Below are positions 7,814-13,510 of a DNA stretch of 45,073 bases, in pieces (position 1 is the first letter of the stretch; every line of letters begins with the position of its first letter). The translations under genes were made by a program, and so were the position numbers. The stretch comes from Gp7-AA6 sp036395755 (GTDB taxonomy: Bacteria; Acidobacteriota; Thermoanaerobaculia; UBA5066; Gp7-AA6). The DNA is taken from contig DASWCZ010000075.1 in assembly GCA_036395755.1 (NCBI GenBank), positions 1 through 45,073 on the forward strand, written 5' to 3'. The notes beneath the pieces are model-generated. The model did no database searches and had not been told where the DNA came from. It was given only the letters and a program-made list of their open reading frames with translations.

Positions 7814-8767
7814 TTATCGTCCGACTACGGCCCACGTCGCGGGCAATGCTGCCGACTCGATCTCACCCGTGACCGGAACCGTCCCGCTGTCGATCGCCTT
7901 CCGGTAGCGCCGGACGAGGGCCGCCAGAAGTTCCACGGGAAGGCTGCGCCCCTGAAGCTTCAAGACATCCACGCCCGCATCGGCGTAAGCCTTGACCTCT
8001 GTAATCCGGCTGATCTGGCGGCTCGGAAAGAGCCGCGAGTCCACCCGTTGCCCGGAAGCGTAGAGCTCCCAGGGTTGCTGGCAAATCCGGAAGCAGGCTC
8101 CGACGCCCCCGCGCTTCATGCTTCCGGTCTGACGCATCCCTTTGAGCGCGCCCTCCGGCGGATCGCCCGCGTCGGCGGCCTCCGACGGGACCGCGGTCGG
8201 AAGAGGAGACGCCTTCAGACGCACGTAGCTCGGCATCCAGCACTTCCCCAGCAAGATGAACTCCTCGACCATGTGGACCATGATCTCCACGCAGATTCCG
8301 CCGACGGTCGCGATCTCGCGCATCTCCATCGGGCTGACGGTCCCCGGCAGGACGACGGCGTGAGCGCCCAGGTCCCGGAAGAAAGCCACATCCGCAATGG
8401 TCTGGGCGCCACAGCCGATCGAGGCCGTCAGGCGGAGGTCCGGGAACCGCCGTTTGAGCGCCACCAGGATCCCGATGTCGTTGACGATGACTTCGCCAAT
8501 TCCCAGATCCAGGAGAGCGGGAATACGCTCGTAGAGTTGAGCGCGCTCCTGCGGCTTCGGAATGGTATTGACGGCGACTTGGAGCTTTCGGCCGGCCGAG
8601 GTGACCTGTCGCTGTGTGGCCGCGAGCTCGTCCCATCCGAGCTCCCTCCGCGCCCCACCCCGGCTCCAGCCCTTGAGACCCACGTACACGGCGTCTGCCC
8701 CCGCGTCGAGCGCCGCCAGGACGGCATCGGGACTTCCGGCAGGCGCCAGGAGGACGGGCGCGGCCAT
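7814..8767 (-). CDS. U32-family protein, degenerate UbiU-like (first gene of U32 operon)
   Basis: A 317-residue U32 protein with the family start (APVLLAPAGSPDAVLAALDAG). It aligns with the third gene of the operon through IVNDIGILVALKRRFPDL, GKCWMPSYVRL, FRICQQPWELY and DVLKLQGRSLP. Only two of the four UbiU-type cluster cysteines are kept (C176 and C229). The first position is E169 and the fourth is V268, although extra cysteines occur at 118, 158 and 225. It may therefore be a cluster-free or altered partner. It is the first gene after a promoter facing the MarR gene and ends 12 bases before the next start. Family membership is sure; a catalytic role is not. Confidence 0.85.
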   Translation of the reverse strand: MAAPVLLAPAGSPDAVLAALDAGADAVYVGLKGWSRGGARRELGWDELAATQRQVTSAGRKLQVAVNTIPKPQERAQLYERIPALLDLGIGEVIVNDIGILVALKRRFPDLRLTASIGCGAQTIADVAFFRDLGAHAVVLPGTVSPMEMREIATVGGICVEIMVHMVEEFILLGKCWMPSYVRLKASPLPTAVPSEAADAGDPPEGALKGMRQTGSMKRGGVGACFRICQQPWELYASGQRVDSRLFPSRQISRITEVKAYADAGVDVLKLQGRSLPVELLAALVRRYRKAIDSGTVPVTGEIESAALPATWAVVGR

Positions 8768-8825
8768 TACCTCACGACCGAAGGATCCTCTGCCCCGAGG
8801 AGTCCGAACGCCGGCGAGCGGAATA

Positions 8826-8889
8826 CTACGTGCCGTCGACTATTCATCACGTAGAGTGATTCTAGGCTCCGTTTCCGGCACGGAGTCAA
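8826..8889 (-). promoter_or_regulatory. U32 operon promoter with two inverted repeats (probable MarR operators)
   Basis: On the minus strand TTGACT (8889-8884) and TAGAAT (8864-8859) form a promoter with a 19-base spacer. Inside the spacer is a perfect inverted repeat, CTCCGT/ACGGAG (8867-8872 and 8880-8885). Downstream is a second perfect inverted repeat, CTACGTG/CACGTAG (8826-8832 and 8848-8854), with half-sites 22 bases apart, about two helical turns. Dyads over and just downstream of a promoter beside a divergent marR are typical autoregulatory operators. Confidence 0.6.
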
Positions 8890-8914
8890 GGGGTTTGTCG
8901 ATCTGTTCTCTCCC

Positions 8915-8920
8915 TATAAT
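8915..8920 (+). promoter_or_regulatory. -10 box (TATAAT) of the MarR gene
   Basis: A perfect TATAAT ends 8 bases before ATG 8929, with no ribosome site between, so a leaderless marR transcript is expected. A weak TTGTCG lies upstream with a short 14-base spacer. Confidence 0.6.
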
Positions 8921-8928
8921 GCCGGGCG

Positions 8929-9417
8929 ATGGCCGCACGCCAGAGTCTCTCGGAGACTTACCGCACGATGGCCCACCTGCGGCGGTTCTTCGAGTCGGTC
9001 CGGAGAACCATCACGACTGAGCCGACGAACGGCGGCTTGACGCCCGCGCAGCAATTCGCGCTCTTGACGCTCGCCGGCAACCCTCCGAACGAGCCGCTGA
9101 CCATCGGCGATCTGGCGCGCCAGACCTTCGCCACGATGAACACGACGTCCGCCCTCGTCCGGCGGATGGAGCGCTCGGGGCTCGTCCGCACCACGCGCTC
9201 GTCGAGGGATCGCCGCTTCGTCTACGTGAAGCTGACCCCGTTGGGCGAACGCCGCCTTCGTCCCTCCACGGCCGCGGTCGTGGAAGCCCTGCGCGCGGCG
9301 GCCGACGAGCAGGGTCGGCCCCAGTTGCGGGCCGCTTTCGAGGCCTGGTTCGACAACTGGGGCTCCGTCATCAAGGCGCTCTCTTCCGACAGGCGCCGAC
9401 CCCGCGCGCGCCGCTAG
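8929..9417 (+). CDS. MarR-family transcriptional regulator
   Basis: A 162-residue winged-helix regulator. The DNA-binding core is about residues 45-110: PAQQFALLTLAGNPPNEPLTI, DLARQTFATMNTTSALVRRMERSGL as recognition helix region, then TRSSRDRRFVYVKLTPLGERRL as the wing. MarR proteins are dimers that release DNA on binding small aromatics or CoA thioesters. It is divergent from the U32 operon across two inverted repeats, and convergent with the EthD-like gene that ends the crotonase operon. It is the best candidate regulator of the U32 genes and possibly the CoA-ester cluster. Ligand unknown. The Arg-rich tail is ordinary for a GC-rich genome. Confidence 0.9.
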   Translation: MAARQSLSETYRTMAHLRRFFESVRRTITTEPTNGGLTPAQQFALLTLAGNPPNEPLTIGDLARQTFATMNTTSALVRRMERSGLVRTTRSSRDRRFVYVKLTPLGERRLRPSTAAVVEALRAAADEQGRPQLRAAFEAWFDNWGSVIKALSSDRRRPRARR

Positions 9418-9433
9418 GCCGAGCGGGCGATCC

Positions 9434-9739
9434 CTATTTCTTCTTGTCGCTCACAGAGACGAGCAACGAGTCGGTGACGTGGGTGACGAGGCCGTGGAAG
9501 ATCTTCTTCGCCTTCCGGAAGCCCGGATCCGAGAAAATCTTCTCGAGCGCCGCGAGGCTCTCCAGGTCGACCTGGACCACCCGCTGCGGAGACGACCCGC
9601 CCAGCATGCTCTTGTACACGCGGACGGCCTTGACGCCCGGGAGGTTCAGCCAGATGTCCTTGCCGGCACCCGCAAGGTATTTCTCGTAATCGTCGAGCTT
9701 CCCGGGGAGGATGTCGAACCGGTACTCGAAGGTGACCAT
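9434..9739 (-). CDS. Small EthD/ferredoxin-like (dimeric alpha-beta barrel) protein
   Basis: A 101-residue protein with the beta-alpha-beta look of the dimeric alpha-beta barrel superfamily (VTFEYRFDILPGKLDDYEKYL, then PGVKAVRVYKSMLGG, QRVVQVDLESLAALEKIF). EthD, ABM and NIPSNAP families share this pattern, and I cannot separate them here. AGGAGG lies 7 bases before ATG 9739. It is the last gene of the minus-strand run that includes the crotonase. Such small proteins often accompany aromatic or CoA-ester degradation enzymes, but no active-site residue can be pointed out. Confidence 0.65.
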   Translation of the reverse strand: MVTFEYRFDILPGKLDDYEKYLAGAGKDIWLNLPGVKAVRVYKSMLGGSSPQRVVQVDLESLAALEKIFSDPGFRKAKKIFHGLVTHVTDSLLVSVSDKKK

Positions 9740-9757
9740 CCTATCGCCTCCTTTCGG

Positions 9758-10534
9758 CTATCTGCCCGTCCAGCAGGCCGCCCTCTTTCCGAGGAACGCA
9801 GAGATCCCCTCCTGGGCGTCGGCCGCCATGGAGTTCATCGACATGATCTCCTTGGCGTATGCGTACGCTTTGGGCTGATCGAGGTCGACCTGCGAGTAGA
9901 AAGCCTGCTTCCCGATGGCCAGCGTGACGGGGCTCGCTTCGACGATCCTTGCCGCGAGCTTCCGCGTCTCTCCACGTAAGTCGCCGGCGGGCACGACGCT
10001 GTTGATGAGCCCCCACTCGGCCGCCGTTCTCGCATCGATCTGGTCCCCGGTCAGAAGCATCTGGAGGGCGCGCTTGCGCCCGACGGCGCGGCTCAACGCC
10101 ACCATGGGGGTCGTGCAGAAGAGCCCGATCCGGACGCCCGGGGTGGCGAACCAGGCGTCCTCGGCCGCCACCGCCAGATCGCAGGTCGCCACGAGCTGGC
10201 ATCCCGCCGCCGTGGCGATGCCCTGGACCTCGGCGATGACCGGCTGCGGTATCGACTGGATCCTCGTCATCAGCTCGGCGCAGACGTCGAAGATCTGACG
10301 GTAGTCGCTGATGTCTCTGCCGACCAGCTCGCTCAAATCGTGCCCCGAGCTGTAGACCTTCCCGGCGGCCGCGAGGATGACAACGCGGAGCTGCCTCTCC
10401 TCTCCGATCCGGGTGACGCACTCTAAGAGCTCCCGCATGAGTCCCAACGAGAGGGCGTTGCGCCTGTTGGGGCGGTTCAGTGTCACGACCGCGACACAGC
10501 CCTCCGTCTCGAAATCGAGGTTCTCGTATCTCAT
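9758..10534 (-). CDS. Enoyl-CoA hydratase/isomerase (crotonase) family protein
   Basis: A 258-residue crotonase-fold enzyme starting at ATG 10534. Conserved blocks: VAVVTLNRPNRRNALSLGLM, the first oxyanion-hole segment AAAGKVYSSGHDLSEL, and the second, VQGIATAAGCQLVATCDLA, followed by ATPGVRIGLFCTTPMVALSR and AVGRKRALQMLLTGD. The region after GLFCTTP lacks the usual catalytic Glu of true hydratases and resembles ECHDC3-type proteins, so it may be an isomerase, hydrolase or other CoA-ester enzyme. It acts in the cytosol on a CoA thioester. It sits between a small unknown protein and the EthD-like protein in an apparent operon led by the PAS gene. Confidence 0.88.
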   Translation of the reverse strand: MRYENLDFETEGCVAVVTLNRPNRRNALSLGLMRELLECVTRIGEERQLRVVILAAAGKVYSSGHDLSELVGRDISDYRQIFDVCAELMTRIQSIPQPVIAEVQGIATAAGCQLVATCDLAVAAEDAWFATPGVRIGLFCTTPMVALSRAVGRKRALQMLLTGDQIDARTAAEWGLINSVVPAGDLRGETRKLAARIVEASPVTLAIGKQAFYSQVDLDQPKAYAYAKEIMSMNSMAADAQEGISAFLGKRAACWTGR

Positions 10535-10612
10535 CTCGTGATCCCCCTTCCCGAGCTCATCGTCCCCCTGTTCCGTCGAGCGCCCGGGGTTGGACGCGCC
10601 GCCGGCCGAACC

Positions 10613-10648
10613 GGCTCGAATGCCCGCTGTGGCTCTAATGCCCGCTGT
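10613..10648. repeat. 18-bp tandem duplication spanning a stop codon
   Basis: Two adjacent 18-base units (10613-10630 and 10631-10648) differ at one base. The upper unit carries the TAG stop of the 10635-10958 gene. The same position in the lower unit reads CGA on the minus strand, so the stop depends on the single mismatch. Confidence 0.8.
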
Positions 10649-10958
10649 ATTGTGGGTAATATTCCTCGTCTCCGATCCACTCGGGGAAGGCAGCGCGCAC
10701 CTCGCCCAAACAGAGAAAGTCGGCGTCGAATTCGAGGGCGACCACGCGCTGGTCCTGCCCGTCGTAGTAACGGAAGACATACCGCCCATCCGGCAGCGCC
10801 TGTGCGTCGATGGCCCGGCTGTCGTCGAAGTTGAGTCCCATGCGGACCAGCAGGTCGGAAACCGAATAGACGACATCCTGGATCGTCAAGGTCTGTCCGC
10901 CGCTCCCAAGCGGTCCGTAGCGACTCTCGATCAGTGCCGGGCCTTTCAACCCGGCCAT
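10635..10958 (-). CDS. Small unknown protein, copy 1 of a two-member paralogous family
   Basis: A 107-residue soluble protein with no family I recognise. From residue 13 (RYGPLGSGGQTLTI) it aligns without gaps to the protein at 20323-20655 over about 90 residues, with roughly 40% identity by hand. Shared blocks: RYGPL.SG, L.I..V, R.G..F, IDA, GRY..R..DG, VV.LEF.AD and EW.G. The pattern suggests a small alpha/beta protein, and the conserved Asp, Glu and Arg could form a binding site. ATG 10958 lies 7 bases after the stop of the DUF4177-like gene, so they share a transcript. Both copies sit beside CoA-ester enzymes. Confidence 0.8.
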   Translation of the reverse strand: MAGLKGPALIESRYGPLGSGGQTLTIQDVVYSVSDLLVRMGLNFDDSRAIDAQALPDGRYVFRYYDGQDQRVVALEFDADFLCLGEVRAAFPEWIGDEEYYPQYSGH

Positions 10959-10965
10959 GGCCCGC

Positions 10966-11184
10966 TCATGCTTCCTGCGAAGTCACCAGGGGCCGCTTGA
11001 AGATCAGGTGCAGGCCGATCGTCCCGTAGGCGACACCGTCCTTGTTCGGAGCGATCAGGGGGATCGAGGAGGCGAGCTCCCAGCCTTCGTTGCCGGCGCC
11101 GTTGATCCATTCGTCCAGCCCGCTCACCATTCCTCCCTCGGCATCGCTGAAGATCACCATTCGATCGAAGTATTCCCACTGCAT
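10966..11184 (-). CDS. DUF4177-like small protein
   Basis: A 72-residue protein starting at ATG 11184 after GGGAG. MQWEYFDRMVIFS, LDEWINGAGNEGWELASSIPL and IFKRPL match the DUF4177 pattern (WEY at the start, N..G.EGWEL in the middle, a C-terminal KRP). The family is common and of unknown function. It lies 62 bases after the alpha/beta hydrolase stop and 7 bases before the next gene, inside the PAS-hydrolase-crotonase operon. No signal peptide or metal site is visible. Confidence 0.75.
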   Translation of the reverse strand: MQWEYFDRMVIFSDAEGGMVSGLDEWINGAGNEGWELASSIPLIAPNKDGVAYGTIGLHLIFKRPLVTSQEA

Positions 11185-11246
11185 GATCTCGCTCCCGACT
11201 GCTCTCGAGCCTAGCATACGGTCCAAGAGAGGACGGCCGGGAGCCG

Positions 11247-11984
11247 TCAAGTTCTTGCGAGGTGATCGGCCACCCACGCGCTTGCCGTCTCGCGCGCCGA
11301 GGAGTTGAAGCGGAGCTCGCCGTGGTTGAACCAGCGCGGAAGGTAGCGGATCAGGCCGTGTTCGTGTTGCACGTCTGGGCGGATGTTCTCGGAGACGAGG
11401 CGCTTTTCAGCCGAGGGGAGCTGGGCTTGCAGGATCGTGGCGCCGTCGAGAAGCGTCTGGATGTCCCGCTCGGAGTAGAGAAGGAGGCAGGGGCGGCCGT
11501 GCGACGGAACGGGCCCCAGCTCCTCGAGCAGGTCGAGGACATACGTCGGGTAAGGCTCGCGGACACTCGGGCTCGGAAGGTTCTCGAACATCCACTTGCC
11601 CTGGGGGGACATCTGCGCCATGACGGACGGCGACATCGCGACCATGACGTCCGCCGATGACATGAGCGCCAGCCTTCCTCCCAAGCTATGGCCTATGACG
11701 GCAGTCTTGCCAAACCGCCGGACGAAGGCGACGGCGGCCTCCAGCTCGTCGCGCATCGCCGGGCCGATCGGCGACATGTTCTCGCCATGCCCGCAAAGGT
11801 CGATCGCCAACGCGGCCGTTCCTTTCTCGGCGACGGCCGCCGCGATCCCCAGCATGTGATCCTTCGACCCGCCGTAGCCGTGGCACACGACTGCGCCGCC
11901 GCGCGGCGAGGTCGGCGAGAAGAGGAAGCCGGGGATGGCATGGCCGTCGGGAGCGGTCAAGTCACTCACCCGCTGAAAGTTCAT
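11247..11984 (-). CDS. Alpha/beta hydrolase
   Basis: A 245-residue alpha/beta-hydrolase. The nucleophile elbow is GHSLGG with S100. The oxyanion region is VVCHGYGGSKDH. A likely acid is the Asp in LLYSERDIQTLL, and a likely catalytic His is in VQHEHGLIRYLP. AIDLCGHGENMSP is the usual strand-4 motif. The size and lack of a signal peptide suggest a cytosolic esterase, C-C hydrolase or thioesterase. ATG 11984 follows the PAS gene stop by one base, so the two are coupled. In this setting it may cleave a ring-fission or CoA-ester intermediate, but the substrate cannot be inferred. Confidence 0.88.
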   Translation of the reverse strand: MNFQRVSDLTAPDGHAIPGFLFSPTSPRGGAVVCHGYGGSKDHMLGIAAAVAEKGTAALAIDLCGHGENMSPIGPAMRDELEAAVAFVRRFGKTAVIGHSLGGRLALMSSADVMVAMSPSVMAQMSPQGKWMFENLPSPSVREPYPTYVLDLLEELGPVPSHGRPCLLLYSERDIQTLLDGATILQAQLPSAEKRLVSENIRPDVQHEHGLIRYLPRWFNHGELRFNSSARETASAWVADHLART

Positions 11985-11985
11985 C

Positions 11986-12432
11986 TCAACCCCCCGCCGC
12001 CTTGGCCTCGAGAGCCGCGAGGCGCGCGTTCATCTCCTTTTGCTGCTGCCAGCGGGCGGTCACGTCCTGGACCATGGCGGCTGCCCCTAGGAGCTCACCG
12101 GTCGGCGCGCGGAGGAGAACGATGTTGAACTCGATCGAGATCCGCGAGCCATCCCTCCGCATGGCCGGAACCGCCAGCGCGTCACGGCCATACTTCGTCA
12201 CCCCGCTCGCCATGACCCTGGCCCAGCCTTCCCAGTGCCGGGCTCTCTGACGCTCGGGCACGATCAGATCCAGCGACTGTCCAAGCGCCTCTTCTGGCGT
12301 GTAGCCGAACATGGCCTCGGCTCCCGCATTCCAGAAGCGAATCTTCCCATCGCGATCTGCGAAAAGGATTGCAATCGGGCTGTCCTCGACGATTCTCTGA
12401 TACAGCCAGCCGTGGTCAGCGGTCTCGGTCAT
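11986..12432 (-). CDS. PAS-domain protein
   Basis: A 148-residue protein that is one PAS/PAC domain and a short tail: YQRIVEDSPIAILFADRDGKI, RFWNAGAEAMFGYTPEEALGQSL, LIVPERQRARHW, then EFNIVLLRAPTGELLGAAAMVQDVT. No kinase, GGDEF or HTH output is attached, so it may be a sensor subunit or a small-molecule binding protein. ATG 12432 follows GGGAG by 6 bases. It is the first gene of the operon running toward the crotonase and lies divergent to the amidohydrolase gene. Similar stand-alone PAS proteins occur beside aromatic or acyl-CoA degradation genes in Proteobacteria, as far as I recall. Confidence 0.85.
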   Translation of the reverse strand: MTETADHGWLYQRIVEDSPIAILFADRDGKIRFWNAGAEAMFGYTPEEALGQSLDLIVPERQRARHWEGWARVMASGVTKYGRDALAVPAMRRDGSRISIEFNIVLLRAPTGELLGAAAMVQDVTARWQQQKEMNARLAALEAKAAGG

Positions 12433-12559
12433 GAGATGCTCCCTCGAAGATCGCCCCTTCGGCCGGGGTGGAACGTCGGCCACGCTCCGGACAGGCCAAG
12501 GCGACGCCGTAGTGTACCGGCAGCCTGTCCCTTCCGGTGAGACACGGAATCCGGCCCGC

Positions 12560-12565
12560 TATCAT
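12560..12565 (+). promoter_or_regulatory. Putative -10 box (TATCAT) of the amidohydrolase gene
   Basis: TATCAT ends 7 bases before GTG 12573. The stretch that follows it (GCCGGGC) also follows the TATAAT of the MarR gene, so the two promoter-to-start regions look alike. Confidence 0.5.
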
Positions 12566-12572
12566 GCCGGGC

Positions 12573-13433
12573 GTGTCCTCGGCCTTCCCCGTCTTCGACG
12601 CGCACATCCACGTCGGCCCCTATGACCAAATGAAGGAGAGAGCCCGCCGCGTCATGATGGATGGGCGGGACGACCTCGACCTCCTCGGGAGGATCGTCGG
12701 CTCGGCCGACGAGCTTCTGAAGGCGATGGACGACGAGGGGATCGCGCGGGCGGCCTTGATCAACTCCGTGGCTCCTGAAGTCACTGGGATCACCGACCTC
12801 GTGAATCCCTGGATCGTCCGCTACGTCGAGGGCCACCGCGACCGGCTCGTCCCGGTCGGGGGTATCCACCCGCGGTACTCCCACGACGTCGCCGGGGACA
12901 TGAAGAGGCTTCTCGATGTCCACCGCTTGGGCGCGATCAAGTTGCACCCGCCCCACATGGAGCTGGCCGCCAACGCCTACAGGACCGATTGTCCGTCTCT
13001 CGCCGACGTCTACCGCCTGGCGGGCGAAGCGAAGCGACCGGTCTTGATCCACACGGGAACGTCCATCTTCCCCGGCGCTCGCAATGTCTACGCGGACCCG
13101 ATGGCGTGCGATGACGTGGCGGTCGACTTTCCGGAGACGACGATCGTCCTCTGCCACGCCGGCCGTCCTCTCTGGTACGACACGGCGTTCTTCCTCCTCC
13201 GACGGCATTCGAACGTGATGCTCGACATTTCGGGTATCCCGCCGAGAGGACTTCTCGAGGTTCTCCCGCGGATTCCCGAGATGGCCGATCGCGTCCTGTG
13301 GGGAACCGACTGGCCGTTGAAGGCAGTCCGGTCGATGCGCCAGAACGTCCAGGATTTCCTCTCTCTGCCGCTTGCGGACTCGGTCAAAGGGAAGATTCTC
13401 TTCGACAACGCAGCGAAGCTCTTTGCCTCCTAG
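12573..13433 (+). CDS. Amidohydrolase-2 family protein (possible decarboxylase)
   Basis: A 286-residue TIM-barrel protein from GTG 12573. The metal motif FDAHIHVGPY gives H11 and H13. Later expected ligands are RPVLIHTGTS, VLCHAGRP and WGTDWPL. This is the amidohydrolase 2 (ACMSD-like) type, which includes decarboxylases and hydrolases of cyclic acids. GTG 12573 is preferred over ATG 12564 because the latter overlaps the TATCAT box. It is the first of two plus-strand genes, with the ADP-forming acyl-CoA synthetase 77 bases downstream, and is divergent from the PAS operon. A decarboxylation or hydrolysis step is plausible; the substrate is unknown. Confidence 0.85.
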   Translation: MSSAFPVFDAHIHVGPYDQMKERARRVMMDGRDDLDLLGRIVGSADELLKAMDDEGIARAALINSVAPEVTGITDLVNPWIVRYVEGHRDRLVPVGGIHPRYSHDVAGDMKRLLDVHRLGAIKLHPPHMELAANAYRTDCPSLADVYRLAGEAKRPVLIHTGTSIFPGARNVYADPMACDDVAVDFPETTIVLCHAGRPLWYDTAFFLLRRHSNVMLDISGIPPRGLLEVLPRIPEMADRVLWGTDWPLKAVRSMRQNVQDFLSLPLADSVKGKILFDNAAKLFAS

Positions 13434-13510
13434 TACGGAAATTCGCGATCAACGCCGCGGCCTCCCCGCATTCTCCCGAGATAGGCTTCGACGGATCTTC
13501 GAGGAGCGAC

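Noticed and set aside
5467..8767. Ubiquinone biosynthesis by UbiU/UbiV/UbiT.
   Set aside because: No UbiT-like SCP2 protein or other ubi gene is present and there are three U32 genes. The UbiU/UbiV cysteine match supports the chemistry but not the substrate.
6473..8854. A 793-codon open frame on the plus strand across the U32 genes.
   Set aside because: It is antisense to three genes with clear U32 motifs. Its translation is Arg, His and Asp rich with no family match, as GC-rich complement strands often give.
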